Under the pieces are notes generated by a model. It ran no database searches, was not told where the DNA came from, and was given only the letters and a program-made list of their open reading frames with translations. A program made the translations under genes and the position numbers. From Candidatus Woesearchaeota archaeon (GTDB lineage: Archaea; Nanobdellota; Nanobdellia; SCGC-AAA011-G17; UBA489), in assembly GCA_018302985.1 (NCBI GenBank), contig JAGVZA010000016.1, forward strand, positions 1 to 60,179: DNA of 60,179 nt. The letters run 5' to 3'. Below, piece by piece: positions 48,907-56,595 of the stretch (the stretch's first letter is position 1; each line of letters starts with the position of its first letter).

Positions 48907-49319
48907 CGCATTTTTTTAGTAACAAACATTTTTTGCTGACAGGACTGACAATTAAATTGCACTGCATCTACAGTTACATTTTTCCCTGCTTCTTCATCAA
49001 ACATTTTTGCTTTTTTTCTTTTGAAAGGAGTTTGCAATTCTCCAGATTTTTTACATTTAGGACAAGTATAGAGGATGGACATGGTTAATGTGCCTTCATA
49101 CTCTTCTATTGGTGCTTGATGTTTACAAGAAGGACATTGATATTCTTTTGCACGCAATTTGTATTTGCCTGTTTTAGGATCGCGAGGTTTTTGCATTAAA
49201 CCATTTTTGCATTTAGGACATTGCTCTCTCATCACCCAAGCTTTTATTCTACTGTCACCTAGAGTTCTATTCGTAAAATAGACACAATCATCCATAGAAG
49301 CCGGTGGTGTTATAGGCAT
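48903..49319 (-). CDS. Multi-zinc-ribbon protein
   Basis: The 138-residue protein has four CxxC pairs (CPKC, CPSC, CPKC and CQSC) forming two or more zinc ribbons, with Lys-rich linkers. The N-terminal MPITPPASMDDCVYFTNRTL precedes them. The ATG at 49319 lies 1 nt after the CutA stop, so it is in operon with cutA. Nucleic-acid binding is likely; the function is unknown. Confidence 0.78.
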   Translation of the reverse strand: MPITPPASMDDCVYFTNRTLGDSRIKAWVMREQCPKCKNGLMQKPRDPKTGKYKLRAKEYQCPSCKHQAPIEEYEGTLTMSILYTCPKCKKSGELQTPFKRKKAKMFDEEAGKNVTVDAVQFNCQSCQQKMFVTKKMR

Positions 49320-49320
49320 A

Positions 49321-49626
49321 TCATTCAGTCTCTTTTTGCAACCATTGTTTGTAAAGTTTATCCACGTCTTGTACTGCAATAGAAAATATTGCTGGTGTTT
49401 CGTAGCTATGGACTTTTTTAATTTCTTCTTGGACTTTATTAAAGTTTTCCTTTCTTGTTTTGATTAGTAAAGCAACTTCTGGCTCTTTCATAGTCTTTCC
49501 TTTCCACGCATACATTGCAGTTATTGGAAAACTATTAGTACATGCACATAACTTTTTTGTCAAGAGGTGATCAGAAATGCTATTTGCTTCTTCTTGGTCA
49601 GCGCAGGTTGTGTAGATAATAATCAT
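49321..49626 (-). CDS. cutA: CutA-type divalent cation tolerance protein
   Basis: The 101-residue protein has the CutA1 pattern: IIIYTTCADQEEANSISDHL, KKLCACTNSFP, MYAWKGKTMKEPEVALLIKT and HSYETPAIFSI. CutA1 forms stable trimers with a PII-like fold; a link to copper tolerance is known from bacteria but the mechanism is unclear. The TATA box at 49648-49655 is shared with tRNA-Gln. Confidence 0.92.
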   Translation of the reverse strand: MIIIYTTCADQEEANSISDHLLTKKLCACTNSFPITAMYAWKGKTMKEPEVALLIKTRKENFNKVQEEIKKVHSYETPAIFSIAVQDVDKLYKQWLQKETE

Positions 49627-49647
49627 AGAATTGCCTAGTCACGAAGA

Positions 49648-49655
49648 TTTATAAA
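49648..49655. promoter_or_regulatory. Shared TATA box of cutA and tRNA-Gln
   Basis: TTTATAAA is 22 nt from the cutA ATG (49626, minus) and 25 nt from the first base of tRNA-Gln (49680, plus). It is a perfect palindrome. Confidence 0.7.
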
Positions 49656-49679
49656 GTTTCTTTCGGACGCTCTGCTTGA

Positions 49680-49752
49680 AGCCCCTTCGTCTAGCGGTCA
49701 AGGATGCGGCCCTCTGGAGGCTGCGACGACAGTTCGAATCTGTCAGGGGCTA
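49680..49752 (+). tRNA. tRNA-Gln(CTG)
   Basis: The 73-nt cloverleaf has acceptor AGCCCCT/AGGGGCT, discriminator A, D stem GTCT/GGAT, anticodon stem CGGCC/GGCTG with loop CTCTGGA (anticodon CTG), and T arm GACAG-TTCGAAT-CTGTC. No intron is seen. Confidence 0.94.
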
Positions 49753-50391
49753 TTATTTTTTTATAATGATTTTATTTAATTCTTTCATACCTGTCCCATT
49801 TAAAGGCTTTTTGTACAATTCATTAACTAACCATAAACCGCTTTCTCTAATCTTTTCTTTTGGAGAATGTTTACCAAACCAAGTGGAAGAGGGTTTACAA
49901 AAATCACATGTAGAAATTGACGAAATTATTTTTGATTCTAATTCGAGTCGTTTTTCTTTATCATCCACTTGAAATACAATGAAACTGCAGTGTTCTTGCA
50001 AGTATTTAGTGACTGCTTGTTCTACTTCTTTCTGCTTATTCGCATCTATTTTTTCTGAGAAAGCTTCTTTTGCTTTTTTAGTGGTTAAATCCAACTCCCA
50101 ATGTTGTAAAAATGGATTCTTATTCTTATTTAGCAGTGCTCTTCCAATGTTTTTTCTAAATATGCTTCTGTCTTTATTTTCATTGATAAAATGTTGTTTT
50201 AGTCTTGATCTCAGTTGATCTTGACCTGTATGAGTTCCTACCCTTACTATTCTTTCTGTATTATGAGCTTTCTCTCCTTTCTCAAAGAGAATGTATATAC
50301 CATTTTCAGGAATATCTTTTTCATTAAAAGGAAATGTCATTCGCTTCATACTATTAAATAATATATGTAGTTCCTCGCAGATGTTACTCAT
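49753..50391 (-). CDS. GIY-YIG nuclease-like protein
   Basis: The 212-residue protein has GIYILFEKGEK (GIY), IVRVGTHTG (the YIG equivalent), a conserved Arg/His in RSRLKQHF and a Glu in ELESKIIS, the layout of a GIY-YIG domain with insertions. It overlaps the DUF6884-like gene by 8 nt and ends right beside tRNA-Gln, so its 3' edge abuts the tRNA. DNA cleavage in repair or defence is an inference. Confidence 0.72.
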   Translation of the reverse strand: MSNICEELHILFNSMKRMTFPFNEKDIPENGIYILFEKGEKAHNTERIVRVGTHTGQDQLRSRLKQHFINENKDRSIFRKNIGRALLNKNKNPFLQHWELDLTTKKAKEAFSEKIDANKQKEVEQAVTKYLQEHCSFIVFQVDDKEKRLELESKIISSISTCDFCKPSSTWFGKHSPKEKIRESGLWLVNELYKKPLNGTGMKELNKIIIKK

Positions 50392-50803
50392 GCTGCACCT
50401 TACCTTTAAGAAATTGTAATTGTTTACCTATACCCAATCCTTGTAGAGGAATTTTATAGTTCTTTATGTGAGGAATCAAATATTTTCTATATCTACTGCC
50501 TGCAAGAAATATTATTTCATCAGTATTAAGATCAACTTCTTTTTTTAACTCATGAATTACTTGTTCAGCCCAGGATTTTATTTCTTTATCTTTCATAGTA
50601 TTTAATGTCTGGTTGTAGGGATCAATTTCTTTTTCTAAAGGTACTAAACCATATTTTGCAGAGAGGATAAGTATATTTTCTGGATTTAGAGTACGAGCAT
50701 ATCTAAGATTATATTTGAACAAAGGACTAATATAGAGGTCTTTTGCTTTTGCTCGATGGGTTAGCTTAGAACTGACGCAAGAGATAAGGACTGTTTTAGC
50801 CAT
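50384..50803 (-). CDS. DUF6884-like protein
   Basis: The 139-residue protein starts VLISCVSSKLTHRAKAKDLY and contains ILILSAKYGLVPLEKEIDPY and IFLAGSRYRKYLIPHI, the small alpha/beta pattern of DUF6884-type proteins, which share SC-SK and SA-YG-V motifs. The catalytic role is unknown. A purine-rich GGAGAGG motif lies about 10 nt upstream and a TTTTATATAG box further up. It forms a coupled pair with the GIY-YIG gene. Confidence 0.72.
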   Translation of the reverse strand: MAKTVLISCVSSKLTHRAKAKDLYISPLFKYNLRYARTLNPENILILSAKYGLVPLEKEIDPYNQTLNTMKDKEIKSWAEQVIHELKKEVDLNTDEIIFLAGSRYRKYLIPHIKNYKIPLQGLGIGKQLQFLKGKVQHE

Positions 50804-50890
50804 ACTTTTTACCTCTCCTTTAGCTATATAAAATTAGCATATCGTTTTATGAGAAAGCTTAAATAGCATTTTTCAAACAGTTTAGTCAGT

Positions 50891-50993
50891 GCTCCCTTCG
50901 TCTAGTGGTCAATTAATACTGTGAAAGCAGGTTAAGCCAAAAGGACGAGAGCTTCTCGAGCTCTAAACTCGGGTTCAAATCCCGGAGGGAGCG
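50891..50993 (+). tRNA. tRNA-Glu(CTC) with intron in the D loop
   Basis: The acceptor is GCTCCCT/AGGGAGC, discriminator G; the anticodon stem is AGAGC/GCTCT with loop TTCTCGA (anticodon CTC); and the T arm is TCGGG-TTCAAAT-CCCGG. The D arm starts GTCTAGTGGTC and ends AGGAC, but about 30 extra bases lie between. Removing them gives a normal 73-nt tRNA-Glu. The insert can fold as TTAA-TA-CTG/CAG-G-TTAA. A CTTAAATAG box lies 25 nt upstream. Confidence 0.9.
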
Positions 50994-51047
50994 CTCTTCT
51001 TTTCTCCCATGCCATAGTTTTATAAACCCATTTTTTAGCACATATCT

Positions 51048-51491
51048 ATGAGAGACAACAGATCAGACCGCAGAGGCGGAAGCGGATTCCGTGGAAGATC
51101 AGAAGGTAGAGATGGATTTAGAGGACGATCTAGCGGAAAGCGTTTTGAAGGCGACTTTGAAGAAAGAGGCGGTTTCAGTGAACGCAGAGGCGGTGGAAGA
51201 TTTGAAAGAAGACCTATGGAAATGCATGATGTTGTCTGCGCTAAATGCGGCAAAGATTGTCAAGTTCCTTTTAAACCTACCAGCGATAAACCTGTCTATT
51301 GTAGTGACTGCTTCAAAAGTGAAGGCGGAAGAACTGAGAGAGGCGGCACTGGTGGAGCTGGTATAAGTCCAGAACAATTCAAACAGCTTAATACTAAACT
51401 TGATAAGATTCTTGAGATTTTAGAAAACATAACTGTAGAAGAAGAAGATGAAGAAGAAGTAGATGAAGAATCTGAAGAAGACAAAAAGTAA
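51048..51491 (+). CDS. RGG-rich CxxC zinc-ribbon protein
   Basis: The 147-residue protein has an N-terminal Arg/Gly/Phe-rich half (RGGSGFRGRSEGRDGFRGRS), a single zinc ribbon (CAKCGKDCQVPFKPT, then CSDC, the CxxC-x17-CxxC type), a short coiled coil (FKQLNTKLDKILEILENI) and a strongly acidic tail. RGG boxes bind RNA; the acidic tail may self-mask. A role in RNA handling is inferred. Confidence 0.82.
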   Translation: MRDNRSDRRGGSGFRGRSEGRDGFRGRSSGKRFEGDFEERGGFSERRGGGRFERRPMEMHDVVCAKCGKDCQVPFKPTSDKPVYCSDCFKSEGGRTERGGTGGAGISPEQFKQLNTKLDKILEILENITVEEEDEEEVDEESEEDKK

Positions 51492-52202
51492 TTATTTTCT
51501 AGCAATTTTCCATAACAAATTAAAATGATTTTTATATCCCTCAGCTATTTCTTTATCTCTAATTAAAATAACAAATGGATTTTCTTTGCTCCAATGGATA
51601 ATAGCAACACGATCTGCATAGATATTCATAGATGCTGGATTGTCGTAGTCTCTTGGTAAATATTTTATCTCTGCAAGCTTGATGTTTCTTTCTCTTCTTT
51701 CTTTTCCACTGTATAACAATTTGAGTTTAATCTTCTTTTGGATGCGCCTCTTATTATAACTATGAAAATAATATTCCAAGACTTCTTTAGCCAGAGAAGA
51801 GGCACTAATGATCAGAATTTCTTTTGCTGTTGCTAAATGATCCTCGAAAACACTTTTCAAACCGTTTTTCCCTCGATAGAATAATGTTTCTGATTTCTCT
51901 TTTGTTTGGTTGTATCTTGCTTGTAATTGCGGAAGCAGCTCTTGGACTGTAGCTTCTTTTTCCCTGAGTAAATCTACTAATCGCTCTGGATTGGTAGCTT
52001 CAAAATATTTCCTGTTGTTATTGACTATGTATCCCACTAATCCCTTCTGAATCAAACGTTCTAATGCATCATATACAGATCTACGATGAATTCCTGACTT
52101 TCTTGTTATTAAACCTGCTAAGGAAGGACCTAGATCAAGCAAGGTTAAGTATACTTTTTCTTCCATTATAGTTAAACCGAAGAGATTTGTAAGACTTCCC
52201 AT
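51492..52202 (-). CDS. TrmB-family transcription regulator
   Basis: The 236-residue protein has an N-terminal winged helix (GLTIMEEKVYLTLLDLGPSL; TRKSGIHRRSVYDALERLIQ), a coiled-coil linker and a C-terminal effector-like domain (TLFYRGKNGLKSVFEDHLAT). TrmB proteins regulate sugar uptake and metabolism in archaea; the ligand here is unknown. TATATATAA at 52224-52232 is 22 nt from its ATG and may also serve the divergent gene. Confidence 0.86.
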   Translation of the reverse strand: MGSLTNLFGLTIMEEKVYLTLLDLGPSLAGLITRKSGIHRRSVYDALERLIQKGLVGYIVNNNRKYFEATNPERLVDLLREKEATVQELLPQLQARYNQTKEKSETLFYRGKNGLKSVFEDHLATAKEILIISASSLAKEVLEYYFHSYNKRRIQKKIKLKLLYSGKERRERNIKLAEIKYLPRDYDNPASMNIYADRVAIIHWSKENPFVILIRDKEIAEGYKNHFNLLWKIARK

Positions 52203-52304
52203 ACTCTTTTTTAGGTCTTTCTCTATATATAATTTATGGTGTTCTTTCTCACCACACTATTTTATTACTGCTTTTCTTCGCTTTTGTCCCATGGAGGAAA
52301 TACT

Positions 52305-53348
52305 ATGACACAAACAACTATAGACAAAGAACAATTTTTTAGTTATCCTGGAGTAAAAGCAATTCGAGAAGGAAGAACTAATTTAGAACATCTGGGAAGA
52401 GATCTCGTTGATGTTATCGTCGAAGCTGGAGATGTAGTAGTGATTACTGGAGAACATGTAGTACCTTATAGCAAACGCATGCAAGAAGGCTATAGACATG
52501 CACAAAATTTCTTAAAACGCGGGCAAGAAGTTTCTCTTCCTATTCCTCACACTCAAGAAGAAGCACAAGCACATCAGATAGGTCCTGGACGAAGAAGATT
52601 ACGCGCTTTTGAATCTGTTAAACCTGATGAACAAAGATGTGGTTATGTATGGAGATCACTCAGAGATGGACTCAGAAGAAAAGTACATTTGGTGGATTGT
52701 TTAGAAGGAGCAAAAATCTATGCTTTTAGTCAGCAATCTCCAGAGCTTCCCCATACTATCACTGTCAAAGATTATACTAGAGTTCAAGGAGTTGCAAAAA
52801 CTGGTGGTGCTTTTGATTGTTTAGTCCCTTCTCGCAGCAGAGATCTGCAATTTTCCTTTGTTTTGCACTCTGTACCTCTTTTAGGAACGAAAGAACAACA
52901 CTATGTCTGGACACACTTGCATAGCGCTGGACATGGCGGTGGGGTAGTTGGCAAAGGATTGGATACTCGCTGCGGCTCAAAACAATATGACAAACTTACT
53001 TTTCGCAGTGTTGGTGGAGAACATGTTTTTTGTCCCCATGAAATTGCAGCTTATCTAGAAATTTCAAAAAGAGCAGCTACTGATGGACGAGGAAATATTA
53101 TGCTGCAACCTTTTGCACTGCCAACACCGGCAACTGTTGACTTTTATAAAAAATGCAGAACACAAGTCTTGTTGCAAGAAAAAAAGCTTACTCCTAAAGG
53201 CAAAGTTTCTACAAGACATAGGCCTTTGAATGAAGCAGAATTAGAAGTTTTGTTATGGCGATTTACTGCAAAACAAGGCTATGTGGATAGTTGGTATGCA
53301 AGTGAGGCAAAACATGGACAACGATTGGGAGACTATCGCTGGAACTAG
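52305..53348 (+). CDS. Hypothetical 347-residue protein, highly structured, unknown
   Basis: No family is recognised. It has no signal peptide or membrane helix. It contains EAGDVVVITGEHVVPYSKRM, a mid-protein Cys/His set (DEQRCGYVWRSLRDGLRR; GGEHVFCPHEIAAYLE) and a HLHSAGHGGGVVGKGLDTRC block that looks like an active or metal site. GGAGG at 52293-52297 lies 7 nt before ATG 52305; the frame to 52236 is rejected. It diverges from trmB, so that regulator may control it (inference). Confidence 0.75.
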   Translation: MTQTTIDKEQFFSYPGVKAIREGRTNLEHLGRDLVDVIVEAGDVVVITGEHVVPYSKRMQEGYRHAQNFLKRGQEVSLPIPHTQEEAQAHQIGPGRRRLRAFESVKPDEQRCGYVWRSLRDGLRRKVHLVDCLEGAKIYAFSQQSPELPHTITVKDYTRVQGVAKTGGAFDCLVPSRSRDLQFSFVLHSVPLLGTKEQHYVWTHLHSAGHGGGVVGKGLDTRCGSKQYDKLTFRSVGGEHVFCPHEIAAYLEISKRAATDGRGNIMLQPFALPTPATVDFYKKCRTQVLLQEKKLTPKGKVSTRHRPLNEAELEVLLWRFTAKQGYVDSWYASEAKHGQRLGDYRWN

Positions 53349-53387
53349 TTAGAAAGGTTTAAAACAACCTTCTTCTTTCTTTTTTCT

Positions 53388-54854
53388 ATGACTACCTTTT
53401 ACATAACCACAGCCATTGACTATGTGAATTCAAAACCTCATGTGGGCCATGCCTATGAGAAGATTATTTCTGATGTTTTAGCTAGATGGCATCGTCTTCT
53501 TGGTGAAGATGTTTATTTCTTGACAGGGACTGATGAAAATGCACAAAAAAATGCTCAAGCTGCACAAGAAGCAAAGATCGATACAAAAACTTTTGTAGAT
53601 AAAAATTCTCTAGCATTTAAGCACTTATGTGATGCTTTAGCGATTAGTTATGACGACTTCATAAAAACTACTGAAAAGAGACATGTTCAAGTTGCACAAC
53701 AGATCTTTGAGGAGCTCTCTAAAAAAGGCGATATTTACAAAGGAATGTATGAAGGACTTTATTGTTATGGTTGTGAAGCCTATTACAATGAAAAGGATTT
53801 AGTAGATGGTAAATGCCCAGAACATAATAAAGCTCCAACTTGGATTAAACAAGAAAGTTATTTCTTTAAAATAAGCAAATATGAAAAACAAGTTTTGAAA
53901 TTAGTGAAATCTAAAAACTTTATTTTGCCTGAAAGTAAACGTAATGAGATTGTTCAGCGTTTGGAAACTGATGGATTAAAAGATTTATGCGTCAGTAGAT
54001 ATGGTGCTGAATGGGGTATTGAAGTTCCTTTTGATAAAAAACATAAAATCTTTGTTTGGATTGATGCTTTAGTAAATTATATTTCTGCTTTAGGATATCC
54101 TGATCAGAAAAACTACAAAAAGTTTTGGCCAGCTAATGTTCATGTAGTTGGTAAGGGTATTAATTGGTTCCATTCAGTCATTTGGCCTTGTATCTTATTT
54201 AGTATTGGAGCAAAACAACCACAGACTATTTTAGTTCATGGTTATTTAACTGCTGAAGGAAAGAAAATTTCTAAAAGCTTAGGAAATGTCATCGATCCTC
54301 TTACTTTAATCCAGACTTATGGTGTAGATGCTTTACGTTATTTCCTTATTCGTGAGATCCCATTTTCACAAGATGGTGATTACTCTGAAGCATCTCTGAA
54401 AGCTCGATTGAATAATGAGCTCAACAATGATCTTGGTAATCTCGTCAGTAGAGTCTTAACTTTAGCTGAGAAAAACTTCAAAGAAATCAAGAAAGTTCCC
54501 GTTGACAAGACTTTAAGTGCAGCTTTTGATTTACAAAAAATTAAAGATATTGTAGACTCTTATGAATTACACAATGCTCTTTCAGAAATTTGGACTTTCG
54601 TACATGCAGTCAACCGTTATATTAATGAAAAGAAACTTTGGGAATGTAAAGGAGATGACTTACATCAACAAATCTATACTCTCTTGGAATGCTTACGTGT
54701 CTTGGGTATTGTCTTGTATCCTTTTATTCCTGGTGCTGCTGACAAAATTAATCAACAATTAGGAGTCAAACTAGGAACTTTCAAAGATTGTTCTTTTGGC
54801 AAGGTTGCCAGTTATAAAGTTAAGAAGGGAGCAAATCTCTTTACTAAAGTTTAG
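53388..54854 (+). CDS. metG: Methionyl-tRNA synthetase, compact form
   Basis: The 488-residue class I enzyme has the HIGH-like motif HVGHAY (residues 18-23), a one-knuckle zinc insert (YCYGCEAYYNEKDLVDGKC), the WIDALVNYISALG block and the KMSKS-like KISKSLGN, followed by the helical anticodon domain. It lacks the C-terminal tRNA-binding OB domain, which is encoded separately at 55195-55521. GTTTAAAAC at about 53358 is 23 nt before the ATG. Confidence 0.95.
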   Translation: MTTFYITTAIDYVNSKPHVGHAYEKIISDVLARWHRLLGEDVYFLTGTDENAQKNAQAAQEAKIDTKTFVDKNSLAFKHLCDALAISYDDFIKTTEKRHVQVAQQIFEELSKKGDIYKGMYEGLYCYGCEAYYNEKDLVDGKCPEHNKAPTWIKQESYFFKISKYEKQVLKLVKSKNFILPESKRNEIVQRLETDGLKDLCVSRYGAEWGIEVPFDKKHKIFVWIDALVNYISALGYPDQKNYKKFWPANVHVVGKGINWFHSVIWPCILFSIGAKQPQTILVHGYLTAEGKKISKSLGNVIDPLTLIQTYGVDALRYFLIREIPFSQDGDYSEASLKARLNNELNNDLGNLVSRVLTLAEKNFKEIKKVPVDKTLSAAFDLQKIKDIVDSYELHNALSEIWTFVHAVNRYINEKKLWECKGDDLHQQIYTLLECLRVLGIVLYPFIPGAADKINQQLGVKLGTFKDCSFGKVASYKVKKGANLFTKV

Positions 54855-54923
54855 AGCATTTGTAACTACTTTAAAGTAATTCTAATTACGAAGCTTTATA
54901 AAGCCATTTTTCGTATTATTCTT

Positions 54924-55172
54924 ATGACTCCCATAACAACCAAGAGAGTTCTTCTTTCAACAACTGTACTAGCTGCAAGTCTTAGTTTAACGTCTTATAT
55001 GCCTAACCCACAACCTGGCGCTTATCAAGCAGCTCTTCCTATCTCCAACCTAGAAGCAACTGTTGTTCCTCAAACGTCTTCTCAATCTCCATCACCTGAT
55101 GCTGCCTTGCTTTTACTTTGCGGTTTGGGTTTAGCAGGTCTTTCCATTTTCTATAGAAGAAAACTTTATTAA
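54924..55172 (+). CDS. Small secreted or anchored protein with C-terminal TM-Arg/Lys end
   Basis: The 82-residue protein has an N-terminal signal-like helix (VLLSTTVLAASLSLTSYM), a Ser/Pro/Gln-rich middle and a C-terminal tripartite end: SPSPDA, a hydrophobic helix (ALLLLCGLGLAGLSIF) and YRRKLY. The end resembles a sorting signal of the PEP-CTERM/PGF-CTERM kind, but the exact motif is absent. TTTATAAA lies 22 nt upstream. It sits between the two MetRS parts. Confidence 0.6.
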   Translation: MTPITTKRVLLSTTVLAASLSLTSYMPNPQPGAYQAALPISNLEATVVPQTSSQSPSPDAALLLLCGLGLAGLSIFYRRKLY

Positions 55173-55194
55173 ATCCTTTTTTCTTGCTCTTCTC

Positions 55195-55521
55195 ATGGAA
55201 ATAGCCTCTTATGATGATTGGAGAAAATTAGAGTTTCGTGTAGCTGAAGTAATGGAAGCCAAAGAACATCCTGAAGCTGACAAATTACTTATTCTCAAAG
55301 TTAAAATAGGAACTGAAGAACGAACGATTGTTGCAGGCATCAAACATCACTACAACCCCAAAGATTTAGTTGGTAAAAAAGTTATTGTTGTCGCCAATTT
55401 GCAACCAAGAACTTTGCGTGGCATTACTTCTGAAGGTATGGTCTTAGCAGCAGTAGATGGAGATCAAGTCGTTTTATTGCAACCTGAGAAAGATATTCCT
55501 TCTGGCGCTAAGGTTCAGTAA
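55195..55521 (+). CDS. tRNA-binding OB-fold protein (MetRS beta/Trbp111-like)
   Basis: The 108-residue protein has the tRNA-binding domain pattern: LEFRVAEVMEAKEHPEADKL, TIVAGIKHHYNPKDLVGKKV and ANLQPRTLRGITSEGMVLAA. It is the C-terminal domain of long MetRS as a free dimer, which raises tRNA affinity. A TTTATTAAA box precedes it. Its end overlaps the convergent gene at 55508 by 14 nt. Confidence 0.92.
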   Translation: MEIASYDDWRKLEFRVAEVMEAKEHPEADKLLILKVKIGTEERTIVAGIKHHYNPKDLVGKKVIVVANLQPRTLRGITSEGMVLAAVDGDQVVLLQPEKDIPSGAKVQ

Positions 55522-56116
55522 TATCAATATTAGGTCTTGTAAAAGAAAGTGCTATTTGTATTCCTCTTCTTGTAATAAAATGAATACCTTCATTATAAGT
55601 ATACACTCTAAGCACCATTGCAGATCCTTGAGTTACTGGCATTTGCTTCACACTGTCTGATTTTCCGAAGGCAATTAAAAATTCATCTTTAGCATAAGTC
55701 ACTTGAGTTCTTCCTTGTAAAAATACATTGAATGATGGCAAGACAGTTATTTTTTCTAAAGAATCTCCTTTAAATTGGAGAATAACTCCTGTTTCATTCA
55801 AGCTAAAAGCTTTGCCAAATTCCATGTTAGTAATATCTGGAGCGTAAATTGTTTGCGAGTCTGGATAGCCAACAGCATCTAACACTGTCTGCATACCATC
55901 ACCAATCTTTATGCCTTTCAAAGTGATTTGATCACCTTCGATACCTTTGACTGCTAAGACGTCTACTTCTGTGAGCTCATATGTTTTTTTCAGAGATGAA
56001 AAGTTTACAGAAGTTACTAAGAAAACAAGCAGAGCAATAACTACAATTGTAATCAATGCGACAACTATCTTGTTCTTGTGTTGTCGAATCTTTCTTTTCA
56101 TGCGACGTAGAGTCAT
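55508..56116 (-). CDS. N-terminally anchored extracytoplasmic protein
   Basis: The 202-residue protein has a basic start (LRRMKRKIRQHKNKI), one membrane helix (IVVALITIVVIALLVFLV) and a beta-rich outside domain (VDVLAVKGIEGDQITLKGIK; VGYPDSQTIYAPDITNMEFG). No family is recognised. TTTTATAAAA at 56139-56148 ends 23 nt before the ATG. Confidence 0.7.
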   Translation of the reverse strand: MTLRRMKRKIRQHKNKIVVALITIVVIALLVFLVTSVNFSSLKKTYELTEVDVLAVKGIEGDQITLKGIKIGDGMQTVLDAVGYPDSQTIYAPDITNMEFGKAFSLNETGVILQFKGDSLEKITVLPSFNVFLQGRTQVTYAKDEFLIAFGKSDSVKQMPVTQGSAMVLRVYTYNEGIHFITRRGIQIALSFTRPNIDITEP

Positions 56117-56160
56117 GTTCTTCTTTTGCTGTTTGTGGTTTTATAAAACTTTGGACAATA

Positions 56161-56237
56161 AATGAGCCCGAACAGATTTGAACTGTCGACCCCCGCCTTA
56201 TCAGAGCGGTATTCTAACCAGGCTGAACTACGGGCTC
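56161..56237 (-). tRNA. tRNA-Ile(GAT)
   Basis: The 77-nt cloverleaf has acceptor GAGCCCG/CGGGCTC, discriminator A, D stem GTTC/GAAT, anticodon stem CCGCT/GGCGG with loop CTGATAA (anticodon GAT), and T arm GACAG-TTCAAAT-CTGTT. No intron is seen. TTTATAAA at 56262-56269 is 25 nt upstream. Confidence 0.94.
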
Positions 56238-56293
56238 AGAGGTTAAAAGCACTAAAAATCATTTATAAAGTTTTGCCAGTAGGAAAAAGAAAG

Positions 56294-56379
56294 CGCCTTG
56301 GAGAGGATTTGAACCTCCGACCACATGGTGTCTGCTGTATTTAACAGCCATGTGCTCTACCAGGCTGAGCTACCAAGGC
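56294..56379 (-). tRNA. tRNA-Asn(GTT) with 12-nt intron at 37/38
   Basis: The acceptor is GCCTTGG/CCAAGGC, discriminator G; D stem GCTC/GAGC; T arm GGAGG-TTCAAAT-CCTCT. The anticodon stem CATGG/CCATG encloses 19 nt: the loop CTGTTA, a 12-nt insert (AATACAGCAGAC) and A. Its removal gives a standard 7-nt loop with anticodon GTT. CTGT and ACAG can pair to form the central helix of a bulge-helix-bulge, the EndA substrate. A TTTAAAAA box lies about 25 nt upstream. Confidence 0.93.
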
Positions 56380-56493
56380 ACTATAAAGCAGGGCTTTTAT
56401 GACGTTTAAAAAACTTTCTTATCTCCGCTTTTTTCGTAAGCTTTTCGCTTTTTTCTACAGAAGTGCTATAAATAGTATTTCCTTCTCTATTCC

Positions 56494-56595
56494 ATGCTCC
56501 CTCAACAACCTTTAACTATTCTGTTAGTAGGCATAACTCTCTATTTTCTTTTAGAAGTTATGATTTCTTTGCTCAGGACTAAAAGAGACGCTTGA
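56494..56595 (+). CDS. 33-residue membrane peptide
   Basis: ATG 56494, about 22 nt after a CTATAAATAG box, opens MLPQQPLTILLVGITLYFLL, a single hydrophobic helix, with a basic end (LLRTKRDA). The last 17 nt overlap the convergent surface-protein gene. No relatives are recognised. Confidence 0.5.
   Translation: MLPQQPLTILLVGITLYFLLEVMISLLRTKRDA

Noticed and set aside
51099-51505. ORFs in other frames of the RGG/acidic gene
   Set aside because: They are frame shadows from biased composition; only the zinc-ribbon frame has a recognisable domain.
55661-55671. Further copy of the CGGAAA/TTTCCG palindrome (TTTTCCGAAG)
   Set aside because: Only one half matches and it lies in coding sequence without promoter context.
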